A stretch of 64,000 nucleotides of DNA from Desmonostoc muscorum LEGE 12446 (lineage in GTDB: Bacteria; Cyanobacteriota; Cyanobacteriia; Cyanobacteriales; Nostocaceae), in assembly GCF_015207005.2 (NCBI RefSeq), contig NZ_JADEXS020000001.1:6595001-6659000 (forward strand), written 5' to 3'. The position numbers and the translations under genes are program-made. A model generated the notes under the pieces. It ran no database searches. It saw only the letters and a program-made list of their open reading frames with translations, and was not told the origin of the DNA. Below are positions 9,978-19,888 of the stretch, piece after piece (the first letter of the stretch is position 1; each line of letters starts with the position of its first letter).

Positions 9978-12900
9978 CTTTTGCTCCTTGGTAGAATGCG
10001 TGGAACAGTTAGGTCTGAGTTTTGTTGCTGTAACTTGCCGATTGATGGCGCTAATTCAGCTATAGTCGGGGTATTGAACAATTCGTGTAAAGGAAGTTGG
10101 ACTTTAAAGCGATCGCGGATGCGTGAAAATATTTGTGTTGCTAGTAGCGAGTGTCCCCCAAGTTCAAAGAAGTTATCGTGTATGCCTACTTGCTCTACTT
10201 TCAGCACTTGTGACCAAATTTGTGCCAGCGTCTCTTCTATAGGGGTGCGCGGGGCTACATATTTTTCCGTGCCTTCACTGTGTAAATCTGGTGCGGGTAA
10301 AGCGCGACGGTCTACTTTACCGTTGGGAGTGAGTGGCATTGACTCCAACATCACAAAAGCGTTTGGTACCATGTAGTCTGGTAGCTTTGCTTTCAGGAAT
10401 TGCCGCAGTTCATTGATTGTGGGTGTATGCTGATGCGGCACGACGTAGGCAACTAAGCGTTTATCACCTGGGGTATCTTCGCGGACGGTGACTACAGATG
10501 CCTGCACATCGTCATGTTGGTTCAGTAATGCCTCAATTTCTCCCAGCTCTATGCGGAAACCGCGAATTTTTATTTGGTTGTCAATACGTCCCAGGTATTC
10601 AAGATTCCCATCAGGCAACCATCTTGCTAAATCTCCAGTTTTGTAGATTCGTTCTTGTTTACCAAATAAGTCGAGTTCGATGAATTTTTCAGCTGTGAGT
10701 TCGGGACGGTTGAGATAGCCACGGGCTAAACCAGCCCCGGCAATACAAAGTTCTCCAGGAATACCGGGAGGCAGGAGTTGGTTTTGGTTGTCTAAAATGT
10801 AAATACGTACATTGGCAATTGGCCGTCCGATTAATAAATCGCCAACTAAATCCATTTTTCCAGTCGCTTCGTAGACACAACACCCCACAACCGCTTCTGT
10901 CGGCCCATATTCGTTAATCAGGCGGGTATCAGGAGCATGAGTCAACCAGGGAATTATTTGGTTAGCATGTAATGCCTCACCGCCTAAAACAAAGGCATTG
11001 ACCCGATTCGGCATGGTCTCAGGCTCAATTTGCTGATTCAGGATTTCCAGATGCGAAGGTGTGATTTTGACGAGCGATAGATGATTGTTTTGTTTAACAA
11101 TGTCTGCGAGAAGCTCCAACTCTTGTTTTTCTCTGACCAAGATAGTGGTACGCCCACAAATTAGCGGCAGGTACAGGGAGGTAATAGTTGCATCAAAGCT
11201 CAGGGAAGACTGCACAGGTGTACCTCGTCCTTGTGCTACCGCGTAGTACTCTTTAGCCCAGTGTAAATAATTACTTAAACCCCGATGCAGTAGTTGTACC
11301 CCTTTGGGTTGCCCTGTAGAGCCTGATGTGTAGATTACATAAGCTAAATCATCGGGTTGACTGTGCCTACTGGGGTTCTCTGTAGGTTGGTTGGCAAAAT
11401 TATCGCGATCTAAATACAGTATCAAAGGGGATTGCGGAAAAGTTTCTTTATTCCCAGTCCCTGATCCCCAATCCCCAGCCCCCAAATTGAGTTGACTATG
11501 GGTGAGCAAAACCCTTGCCCCACAATCTTGCAGCATGAAACGAATTCGCTCTTGTGGGTAGTTCGGGTCAATTGGCACATAAGCCCCACCCGCCTTGAGA
11601 ATGCCCAGTAACCCTACAACCATTTCTATGGAGCGCTCCACACAAATACCCACCAGTACATCTGCGGACACTCTCAAAGACTTCAGGTAATGCGCCAACT
11701 GGTTAGCGCGACTATTCAACTGCTGGTAAGTCAGTTGTTGATTTTCAAACTCCACTGCTACAGCATCGGGTGTACGCGCTGCTTGCTCCTCAAACAACTG
11801 ATGTATACACTTATCTAGTGGATAATCTACTTGAGTATCGTTCCATTCAACTAATAACTGCTGTTGCTCTGTCTGTGACAGCATAGGCAATTGCAAAATC
11901 CTCTGCTGTGGGTTAGCAACAATTCCCTCAAGCAATATTTGGAAATGTCCTAACAAGCGAGTAATTGTTGCATCATCAAAGCGGCTAATATCGTAGCTAA
12001 TCTTCACCAACAATTGCTTACCAACAGCAGCAATTACAGTCAGAGGATAATTAGTTTGTTCAATGGCGTGAATCTTGTCTATAGAGAAACTGTAATTGTG
12101 TTCTTGCACTGCCTCATCAACTGGATAATTCTCGAAGACAACAATGCTCTCGAACAAAGGCGTTCCTCTCTTGATTTCACTCTTACCCTGAATCTCCACC
12201 AATGAGCTATATGAATATTGCTCAGATTCAACTTGTTGTGCCTGTAAATCCTTCAACAAAGCCAACACTTGGGTATCTGCACCAACTTGAACTCGCATCG
12301 GCAAGGTGTTGATAAATAGCCCCACCATCGACTCGATGCCGACAATAGATGGCGGACGACCAGATACAGTAGCACCAAAAACTACATCAGTTTCTTGGCT
12401 GTAGCGACACAGCAGTAATGCCCAAGTCGCTTGCACCAGATTATTCATCGTCAGTTGATGCTTCCGTACAAAACTCTGGACTGCGGCTGTCGCTTGCACT
12501 GTGAGTTGAATTTGTTGTTCGCTATAGCTAGAATCTAACTTTTTGCGGTTTGATGATTGTTTTTTATCAACACTTAAAGGAGTGGGTGCGGTAAAACCTT
12601 GGAGTTTTTCTCTCCAAAATTGTTCAGCTTGGGCTAAGTCTTGTTTCTGTAGCCAAGCAATGTAGTCGCGGTAGCTTTGAGTTGCTTGAACTGTCTTAGT
12701 TTCACCCTGAGAAATTGTTTGATAAAAGTACAATAAGTCTTTGAAAACCAAAGGCATCGACCAGCCATCAAGTAATAAGTGATGAGAACTCCAAATAAAT
12801 TGATAAGTATCTGCACTCAATTGAATGAGGCTCAGGTGCATCAGTGGTGCTTGAGACAGTTGGAAACCTTGTTTTCGCTGTGAGTGCAACAAAAGCTCTA

Positions 12901-15900
12901 ATTGCTGTTGTTGGTCTTGTGTAGATAGATGTTGCCAATCATGGCTGTTGAGGTTAACATCCACCTGCCGATAAACTACTTGAAGTGGCTGTGCTAATTG
13001 CTCCCAAACAAAAGCAGTCCGCAAGATAGAATGCTGTGCTACCACTTGCTGCCAAGCTTGCTCAAAAGCTGCCACGTTCAACTTACCTGTCAAAGTGCAA
13101 CTTAACTGCTGAAAATATACTCCTGAATCTGGAGCGTACAAACTCTCAAACAGCATACCCTGTTGTGTTGGCGAGAGCGGGTAAATATCTTCAAGATTTC
13201 TGGAGTTAGTTTTGCCTGATTGATTTTTGAATACTAAACTTGCCAACAGTTGGTCTATTTGTGGCTGATTGAGCTTGACTAGCGAGAAATCTGAAGGTGT
13301 ATAACCTCCACTCTCAGGTGATGAACAATGAGCAATTAGTCCAAGCAATGTCTTGACAAATTCTTGCGCCAGACTCTCGATTGTGGCGTGCTGGTGGATA
13401 TTTTTGCTGTAAGCCCAATTTATTTGCAACCGTTCTTCAGTAATAACGCTGTTGATATCTAACAGATGAGCGCGGTTGTTTTGCAAACTGTGGCTGTGTC
13501 CCGCAGATTCACTAGCTGGCTGCATCCAAGAAGATGTATTGATAAGTTGATCAAATTGACCCAAATAATTAAAACTGATTTCTGCTTGTGGTAATGCCTG
13601 TAGTTGGGCAGCGATTTCTGCATCCTGACTTAGATAACGCAACAAGCCGTAGCCAATTCCTTTATTGGGAATAGCCCGCAGTTGTTCTTTGACAGATTTT
13701 AAGGCATCGGCTGGATTTTCTGTTGCTCCCAGTTCCAAAAGTACAGGGAAGATGGTTGTAAACCAACCGATACTGCGTGACAAATCTACACCATCAATAA
13801 TATCTTCTCGCCCATGACCTTCTAAGTTAAACAGCACAGAGCTTGAGTTAGTCCATCTGCTCAAAACCAGAGCCAAAGCAGTCAGTAGCACATCGTTAAT
13901 CTGAGTGTTGTAAGCTTTTGGCACATCTTGTAACAAAGCACGAGTTTGTGCTTCATTTAACGACACTGTTACTGCACTAGCTGCTTCAACAGTGTTTGCC
14001 CCTTGTGTATAATCAACTGGCATAGGAGGAACTGCGGCGCGAGATTCATTCAACCAATAAGCCACCTCGGATTTGAAAGTTTCTGACTGTGCGTATTCGG
14101 TTAATTTGTTAGACCAATCTTTCAAAGAAGTTGTCTTGGCAGGAAATGTAATGGCTTTACTTTGAGCAAGTTGCTGATATGCTGTCTGCAAATCCTCTAA
14201 CAAAATTCGCCAAGAAACGCCGTCAACTACCAAGTGATGGATAACGATAAGTAATCGCGCCCTTTTGTCAATACCCAGATGGAAAAAGGCAACTTGCACT
14301 AGATTCTCTGACAGATTCAAACTCGCCTGTAAGCAAGTTGCGCTAGCTTCAATGGCTGCTTGTTGCTCACTCTGTGGGAGTGCCGATAAGTCTACGTTAG
14401 AGAAAGCAACGCTATCAGTCACAGCAGAGTGAATTTGCTGCCAAGTAGAGTCAGACTGTGTAAAACGTAGGCGCAGAGCATCATGATGTACTAGCAATTG
14501 CTGCAATACTTCCTTTAATAGCTCTGGTTTGAGGTCAGATGGTACTGAGAGCAGAAATGATTGATTAAAGTGATGCGGCTGTTGTAAATTTTGCTCAAAA
14601 AACCAGTGTTGAATCGGCGTTAGAGGTAATCTCCCTGTCACCAAACCTTGTTCTATTTGGATAACACTGGCTATGTTTGCTACTGTGGCTAATTCTGCAA
14701 TTGTTTGATGTGCAAATAATTGCTTGAGAGTCAGTTGCAATCCTGCAAGCTTTGCTCTACTGATGATTTGAATACTGAGAATAGAATCTCCGCCAAGTTC
14801 AAAGAAGTTATCGTGAATGCCTACTTGCTCTACTCTCAGAACTTCTGCCCAAATCTGCGCGAGTATTTCTTCGATTTGATTGCGTGGGGCTACAAAACTG
14901 ACTTCCAGTTCTCCACGAGAGTCTGGTGCTTTTAATGCGCGGCGGTCTACCTTGCCGTTGGGAGTAAGAGGCAGGGACTCTAGCATCACAAAAGCATGAG
15001 GTATCATGTATTGTGGCAGTTGACTAGAGAGGAACTGACGCAACTGGGTGATTGTAGGTGAATGCTGTTGATCTCCTACTATGTAGGCGACTAGGCGCTT
15101 ATCACCTGGATTGTCTTCGCGGGCAATAACACAAGATGCCTGCACATCGTCATGTTGGTTGAGTAATGCCTCAATTTCTCCCAATTCAATGCGGAAACCA
15201 CGTATTTTTACTTGGTTGTCAATTCGTCCCAGGTATTCAATTGTGCCATCAGGTAAATAACGTGCTAAGTCCCCGGTTTTATAAAGTCGAGAATATGGTT
15301 CATCACTAAAAGGGTTAAGGATGAATTTTTCTTTTGTCAACTCTGGACGGTTAAGGTAGCCTCTTGCTAACCCTAAACCACCAATATGCAATTCTCCGGC
15401 TACACCTACAGGAACTGGTTGCAGATGCTCGTCTAAAATGTAGATTTGTGTGTTGGCTATAGGCTGCCCAATTGGTACTGTCCTAAAATTGGCATCCGGA
15501 AAGCATTGCCAGTAGGTGACATCAATTGCCGCTTCTGTTGGTCCATAAAGATTGTGCAATTCGCAGTCTAACCGAGCAAAAAAGCGCTCCTGAAGTTCTA
15601 CAGGCAAAGCTTCACCACTACAAATAACTCGTTTCAAGCTACGGCAATTTTCCAGACTTGGTTCTTCTAAGAAAACCTGGAGCATAGAAGGAACAAAATG
15701 CACTATTGTCACCTGCTGCTCTAAAATCAGGTTGACCAAGTAAGCACTATCTTGATGTCCACCTGGTTTAGCCACAACTAAACGCGCTCCAGTGATTAAT
15801 GGCCACAAAAACTCCCAAACTGAAACGTCGAAGCTAAAAGGAGTTTTCTGTAAAATACAATCTAGTGCTGTTAATTGATAAGCTTGTTGCATCCACAGCA

Positions 15901-17932
15901 GGCGATTGCAAATCCCCAAGTGGGTGTTCATTGCTCCTTTGGGCTTGCCAGTGGAACCGGATGTGTAAATCACATAAGCCAAGTTACTATCTTGCACTGT
16001 AGTAATTGGATTATCCTGACTGGATTGAGAAATCAGCTCCCAGTCAGTATCTAAACATACAACCTGTCCTTGATGCTGAGGCAACTTTTGTTTGAGTTGC
16101 TGTTGTGTCAGCAGCACTCTCAATTGAGCATCTTCGAGCATGAAGCTTAAGCGATCTTGTGGATAATCTGGATCAAGTGGTACATAAGCTCCGCCTGCCT
16201 TGAGGATGCCAAGTAACCCTACTACCATCAACAGCGATCGCTCCACACAAATACCCACCAGCACATCTGCTCCGACTCCCAAAGACTGCAAGTAATGTCC
16301 TAACTCATTTGCGCGACTATTCAACTGCTGGTAAGTCAATTGTTGGTTTTCATAAACCACAGCTACAGCATCCGGTGTACGCGCTGCTTGCTCCTCAAAC
16401 AACTGATGGATGCACAAATCTTGAGGATAATCAGCTTGAGTATTGTTCCACTCAACCAATAACTGCTGCTGCTCAATTTGTGTCAGCAGGGGCAATTGTG
16501 AGATTTGCTGTTCTGGGTTAGCAACAATACTTTCAAGCAATGTCACAAAATGCCCACTCATACGCTCAATTGTGCTGCTATCAAACAAGTCAGTGCTATA
16601 CTCCCATACACCCACCAGTCCATCAGCAGTGTTTTCCATTAGTAAGGTAAGGTCAAATTTGGCAATTGTACTTTCTGGCATCAATGGAGTGACACTTAAC
16701 CCAGCCAACTCTACTCCAGATAAAGGCACATTTTGAAGTGCAAACATGACTTGGAACAGTGGTGTATGACTGAGGTCTCTTTGTGGTTGCAATGCTTCCA
16801 CCAGCATTTCAAATGGCAAATTCTGATAAGTGTATGCCTCCATTGCCATTTCTCGAACGCGAGTCAGTAATTCACTAAAGCTCGGATTACCTGCCAAGTT
16901 AGTACGCATGACTAAAGTGTTGACAAAAAAGCCAATTAACCCTTCTGTCTCACTGCGATCGCGGTTAGCAATGGGAGATCCCACCAAAATGTCTGCCACA
17001 CCTGTGTAGCGGTAAAGCAGAGTATCATAAGCTGCCAACAGCGTCATAAAGAGAGTACAACCTTGCTTTTGACTTAGTTCTATCAATCCTTGAGTGAGCC
17101 GCTGTGAGAGTGCAAACTCTTGATGTGCGCCAACGAAAGTCTGTATAGCAGGTCTAGGTCGGTCTGTGGGTAGTGACAATAAAGCTGGTGCATCTTTGAG
17201 TTGCTGTTGCCAGTAACTTAGTTGGCTTTGTAGTACGCCTCCTTGTAACCATTGTCTTTGCCAAATAGCAAAATCTGCATACTGAATCGGCAGTGGTGCC
17301 AAAGGTGTTCGCGTAGCGTCTCGTAGAGACGGCTCACCTTGAGAATAAGCGTTGTACAGTGCTGCTAGTTCTTGGAGAAACACACCCATTGACCAGCCAT
17401 CAGAGACAACATGGTGCATACACACTAACAATATGTGTTCTGTCTCGGACAGGACTACTAATGTCGCCCTAACTAATGCTTGATTTGCCAGATCAAAAGG
17501 CTGAATAGCTTGTTGTTGCGCTAATTGCTGTGTAGCGATTTCTTGTTCGGTTGTTGATAAATGCTTCAAGCTAACAACTGAAACTGTCCAATTCGTTTGT
17601 GTTTGAATAATTTGAGTAGCTTGTCCATTAACAGTGACGAAATTGGTGCGTAATCCTTCGTGGCGAACAATGATTTCATGCAAGCTTTGTTCTAGGGCAA
17701 ATTGATTAAGTGTTCCGACTAGACGCAAAGCTAAAGGTATGTTGTATGAGGCACTGTTCGGCTCGAACTGGTCTAAAAACCAAAGACGCTGTTGAGCATA
17801 AGATAGTGGTATTTCTGCATTCTCTGCCCTTTGTGCAATGAATGGTGTAGAAAGTTCCAAGTCCTGTTGCTGCAATTGCCCAATCGATTGCGCCAATTCG
17901 GCAACTGTTGATCTGGCAAACAATTCACGCAA
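9974..17932 (-). CDS. nosC: NRPS NosC-like, C-terminal part (C-A(Ser)-T-E-C-A(Asn)-T) cut off by IS
   Basis: Downstream piece of the NosC-like synthetase, 2652 codons, separated from its N-terminus by the IS at 17941-19888. The listed start is a TTG that was an internal Leu codon (ELP-LRELFA), so native initiation here is doubtful. It holds the tail of carrier domain 1, then C (HHVVSDGWS), A, T (LGGDSI, the form preceding epimerases), E (HHLVVDGVSWRIL, GHGRE, GWFTTIFP) and a C domain of the DCL kind after the E domain (SPTQQGMLF, HHLLLDGWS). A second A and a T follow. Codes read DVWHISLIDK (Ser) and DATKVGEVGK (Asn type). Predicted products are D-Ser then Asn. The Ser A-core is identical over 1202 bp to that of nosA module 2. 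Confidence 0.9.
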   Translation of the reverse strand: MRELFARSTVAELAQSIGQLQQQDLELSTPFIAQRAENAEIPLSYAQQRLWFLDQFEPNSASYNIPLALRLVGTLNQFALEQSLHEIIVRHEGLRTNFVTVNGQATQIIQTQTNWTVSVVSLKHLSTTEQEIATQQLAQQQAIQPFDLANQALVRATLVVLSETEHILLVCMHHVVSDGWSMGVFLQELAALYNAYSQGEPSLRDATRTPLAPLPIQYADFAIWQRQWLQGGVLQSQLSYWQQQLKDAPALLSLPTDRPRPAIQTFVGAHQEFALSQRLTQGLIELSQKQGCTLFMTLLAAYDTLLYRYTGVADILVGSPIANRDRSETEGLIGFFVNTLVMRTNLAGNPSFSELLTRVREMAMEAYTYQNLPFEMLVEALQPQRDLSHTPLFQVMFALQNVPLSGVELAGLSVTPLMPESTIAKFDLTLLMENTADGLVGVWEYSTDLFDSSTIERMSGHFVTLLESIVANPEQQISQLPLLTQIEQQQLLVEWNNTQADYPQDLCIHQLFEEQAARTPDAVAVVYENQQLTYQQLNSRANELGHYLQSLGVGADVLVGICVERSLLMVVGLLGILKAGGAYVPLDPDYPQDRLSFMLEDAQLRVLLTQQQLKQKLPQHQGQVVCLDTDWELISQSSQDNPITTVQDSNLAYVIYTSGSTGKPKGAMNTHLGICNRLLWMQQAYQLTALDCILQKTPFSFDVSVWEFLWPLITGARLVVAKPGGHQDSAYLVNLILEQQVTIVHFVPSMLQVFLEEPSLENCRSLKRVICSGEALPVELQERFFARLDCELHNLYGPTEAAIDVTYWQCFPDANFRTVPIGQPIANTQIYILDEHLQPVPVGVAGELHIGGLGLARGYLNRPELTKEKFILNPFSDEPYSRLYKTGDLARYLPDGTIEYLGRIDNQVKIRGFRIELGEIEALLNQHDDVQASCVIAREDNPGDKRLVAYIVGDQQHSPTITQLRQFLSSQLPQYMIPHAFVMLESLPLTPNGKVDRRALKAPDSRGELEVSFVAPRNQIEEILAQIWAEVLRVEQVGIHDNFFELGGDSILSIQIISRAKLAGLQLTLKQLFAHQTIAELATVANIASVIQIEQGLVTGRLPLTPIQHWFFEQNLQQPHHFNQSFLLSVPSDLKPELLKEVLQQLLVHHDALRLRFTQSDSTWQQIHSAVTDSVAFSNVDLSALPQSEQQAAIEASATCLQASLNLSENLVQVAFFHLGIDKRARLLIVIHHLVVDGVSWRILLEDLQTAYQQLAQSKAITFPAKTTSLKDWSNKLTEYAQSETFKSEVAYWLNESRAAVPPMPVDYTQGANTVEAASAVTVSLNEAQTRALLQDVPKAYNTQINDVLLTALALVLSRWTNSSSVLFNLEGHGREDIIDGVDLSRSIGWFTTIFPVLLELGATENPADALKSVKEQLRAIPNKGIGYGLLRYLSQDAEIAAQLQALPQAEISFNYLGQFDQLINTSSWMQPASESAGHSHSLQNNRAHLLDINSVITEERLQINWAYSKNIHQHATIESLAQEFVKTLLGLIAHCSSPESGGYTPSDFSLVKLNQPQIDQLLASLVFKNQSGKTNSRNLEDIYPLSPTQQGMLFESLYAPDSGVYFQQLSCTLTGKLNVAAFEQAWQQVVAQHSILRTAFVWEQLAQPLQVVYRQVDVNLNSHDWQHLSTQDQQQQLELLLHSQRKQGFQLSQAPLMHLSLIQLSADTYQFIWSSHHLLLDGWSMPLVFKDLLYFYQTISQGETKTVQATQSYRDYIAWLQKQDLAQAEQFWREKLQGFTAPTPLSVDKKQSSNRKKLDSSYSEQQIQLTVQATAAVQSFVRKHQLTMNNLVQATWALLLCRYSQETDVVFGATVSGRPPSIVGIESMVGLFINTLPMRVQVGADTQVLALLKDLQAQQVESEQYSYSSLVEIQGKSEIKRGTPLFESIVVFENYPVDEAVQEHNYSFSIDKIHAIEQTNYPLTVIAAVGKQLLVKISYDISRFDDATITRLLGHFQILLEGIVANPQQRILQLPMLSQTEQQQLLVEWNDTQVDYPLDKCIHQLFEEQAARTPDAVAVEFENQQLTYQQLNSRANQLAHYLKSLRVSADVLVGICVERSIEMVVGLLGILKAGGAYVPIDPNYPQERIRFMLQDCGARVLLTHSQLNLGAGDWGSGTGNKETFPQSPLILYLDRDNFANQPTENPSRHSQPDDLAYVIYTSGSTGQPKGVQLLHRGLSNYLHWAKEYYAVAQGRGTPVQSSLSFDATITSLYLPLICGRTTILVREKQELELLADIVKQNNHLSLVKITPSHLEILNQQIEPETMPNRVNAFVLGGEALHANQIIPWLTHAPDTRLINEYGPTEAVVGCCVYEATGKMDLVGDLLIGRPIANVRIYILDNQNQLLPPGIPGELCIAGAGLARGYLNRPELTAEKFIELDLFGKQERIYKTGDLARWLPDGNLEYLGRIDNQIKIRGFRIELGEIEALLNQHDDVQASVVTVREDTPGDKRLVAYVVPHQHTPTINELRQFLKAKLPDYMVPNAFVMLESMPLTPNGKVDRRALPAPDLHSEGTEKYVAPRTPIEETLAQIWSQVLKVEQVGIHDNFFELGGHSLLATQIFSRIRDRFKVQLPLHELFNTPTIAELAPSIGKLQQQNSDLTVPRILPRSKR
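15377..16578. repeat. 1202-bp perfect repeat: Ser adenylation core, nosC copy
   Basis: Line-by-line comparison shows this stretch is identical to 34797-35998 at a constant offset of 19420, with no indels. The first differences are at 15371, 15375 and 15376 on one side and 16579 on the other; beyond that, mismatches become scattered. It covers the end of the C-A linker and the adenylation core through the A6 region (GELHIGG). Other A domains in the cluster are clearly divergent, so identity here marks a recent copying event. Confidence 0.95.
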
Positions 17933-17940
17933 TGGTAGTT

Positions 17941-19888
17941 GGGAGCAATGCGATTTTGTGAGATGACCCCACCTGGAGAGCGATCGCTAATAAACTCTTA
18001 CGTATATATTTAGTATTTTATACAAAAGTTGCAGCAATATTGCTTAGAAGATACAACCTGCTACCAAAAACAAAGTTTCTGTACATTGTTGCTACTAGAA
18101 AAAAAGGTAAAATTTCCTTTCAGGAATAGTTTTGAAATAGGAAGTATCTACCTTTATGAAAAAAAATATATCTGCAAATTTAAATTTTGCCGATTCATTA
18201 TCAGATTTTCAAAAGGATGTGACTAACCTTTTAGATTTGAAAAATATCGAGGAGTGGTCTGGAAAAATAGTTAAAGAAAGAGAAGAAAAAATTAGACAGG
18301 CTGCCTTAGTTTTAGCGGGTCAATGTATCGCCATATTATTGCATAAGCTTTCTCAATCAGAGTCGGCTCATCAAACAGCAATTAATCAAACCAAAGGATG
18401 GTGGCATACCGACACACAAAGACACGGTTATACGAAGAGGGAAATATTAACAGTAGGTAATGTTGTAGTAAATCTTAAATTACCATACGTTGTTCAAAAA
18501 AGAGAAAAGAAAGCGAAGAATAAATCTACTAATGTTGGATTCTGCCCCTTGCTAAAATGGTTAGGAATGTCAGAAGGCTTGACCCCATTAGTTTGGTCAG
18601 ATATTACAAAATATGGTGCCATAGCTAGTTCTTTTGAAGCCGCACATACAATCCTGGGTGATTGGGGAATTAATATTAGTCTTAAACGAATTGAACGATT
18701 GACATATAAATTTGGTCAAATCAGCATTGATTTACGTCAAACTAAAATATCTAACTTGCAACAAGGTAAATTACCTGGTGGGAATATACTTAAAGACCAG
18801 AGAGTTGTGATTGCTGTAGATGGTGGCAGGAGTAGAATTAGGATTAATAAAAAAGGTAGAAAAAATCTCAAAACAAACAAGCACGGCTTTACAGGGGAAT
18901 GGGTTGAGCCAAAATTATTAACAATTTATGTGGTTGATGAACAGGGTAAAAAAGTTAAAAATGGCGAAATAAACATTGTAAATGATGGCACTTATGAAGA
19001 CTATAAAGGCTTTTTGCCAATTTTAGAAATGCATCTGATTAGTTTGGGAATTAGTCAAGCAAAACAAGTTTTATTAGTTGCTGACGGTGCTGAATGGATT
19101 TGGAAGCATATTCCCCCTCTTTTAAAGAAATTGAAATCTCCCGATGCGACTTATCAATTATTTGATTTTTACCATGTTACTGAACGGCTACAGAAATTTG
19201 CTGATGTAGCGTTTAGTGATGATAAGGAGCGGAATAATTGGTTTAAAAAAGCACGGAGAACTTTAAAAAAAAGTAATGCCATGACCATAATTAGGCAGAT
19301 GGATGAATTTATATCTGAAGCTACGGGAGAGCGTTGTAAAACTATGGTCACACAGAGAAATTACCTTTTACGTGCCTATCGTGAAAGGCGTTTAAATTAC
19401 GCTAAGATACTAGACCAAAAACTACCAATAGGTAGTGGAGCAATTGAGAGTTTAATTCGTCAAGTTGTCAACTTAAGAATCAAGGGTAACAGTAAATTTT
19501 GGTTGAAAGAAAATGCAGAAATTATCTTACATCTGCGTTGTCAATGGATGGCTGGAAGTTGGGATAATTTTTGTGGTTCTATCTTTAATTCTTTTATCAA
19601 ACCCCAAGCTGCTTGATAAATTTTATACTTTAATCTTGCCTTTAATTTACTTTTTGACATAATTCATACTAAGTATGAAAGGCTGATTGCAGATATTTTT
19701 ATAAAAAATCGTCAAATGACTTGCTATTAATCTTTTTGAGATATTTCATCAAGATGAATTTTTGTGCAAACCAGTATTTTATTTGCAAATAAAATCACCT
19801 TGTACCTAAATATAATTTTTAGCGATGGCTACGCCCGCCGCAGGCATCGCTTGTTTTTGACCAGACCTCACAAAATCGCATTGCTCCC
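17941..19888 (+). mobile_element. ISKra4-like insertion sequence in nosC
   Basis: A 1948-bp element with perfect 22-bp terminal inverted repeats beginning GGGAGCAATGCG at 17941 and at 19888 (complement). It is flanked by an 8-bp direct repeat TGGTAGTT at 17933-17940 and 19889-19896. GGG ends and 8-bp duplications fit ISKra4-type elements as I recall them; the family name is less certain than the boundaries. It carries one plus-strand transposase gene, opposite to nosC. It also has about 215 bp of non-coding DNA on the left and 270 bp on the right. The right part contains a palindromic Nostoc-type repeat around 19822-19852. It interrupts the first carrier domain of nosC just after helix 2. Confidence 0.9.
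18156..19616 (+). CDS. Transposase, ISKra4-like
   Basis: Protein of 486 aa with an N-terminal helical region, then a segment (ILTVGNVVVNLKLPYV...CPLLKWLGM) resembling the DNA-binding part of ISKra4 transposases. A DDE-type catalytic core follows, with VIAVDGGRSRIR near residue 220, VLLVADGAEWIW near residue 305 and FDFYHVTERL near residue 335. The C-terminal PIGSGAIESLIRQVVNLRIKG segment could supply the acidic residue. It is the only gene of the IS and lies centrally between the inverted repeats, antiparallel to the interrupted NRPS gene. The frame is intact, so the element may still be mobile. The family call is by motif memory, and ISLre2-like is the main alternative. Confidence 0.85.
   Translation: MKKNISANLNFADSLSDFQKDVTNLLDLKNIEEWSGKIVKEREEKIRQAALVLAGQCIAILLHKLSQSESAHQTAINQTKGWWHTDTQRHGYTKREILTVGNVVVNLKLPYVVQKREKKAKNKSTNVGFCPLLKWLGMSEGLTPLVWSDITKYGAIASSFEAAHTILGDWGINISLKRIERLTYKFGQISIDLRQTKISNLQQGKLPGGNILKDQRVVIAVDGGRSRIRINKKGRKNLKTNKHGFTGEWVEPKLLTIYVVDEQGKKVKNGEINIVNDGTYEDYKGFLPILEMHLISLGISQAKQVLLVADGAEWIWKHIPPLLKKLKSPDATYQLFDFYHVTERLQKFADVAFSDDKERNNWFKKARRTLKKSNAMTIIRQMDEFISEATGERCKTMVTQRNYLLRAYRERRLNYAKILDQKLPIGSGAIESLIRQVVNLRIKGNSKFWLKENAEIILHLRCQWMAGSWDNFCGSIFNSFIKPQAA

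Noticed and set aside
17932..17932. TTG as a native start for a separate NRPS gene
   Set aside because: It is an internal Leu codon of the uninterrupted nosC frame, exposed only by the IS.
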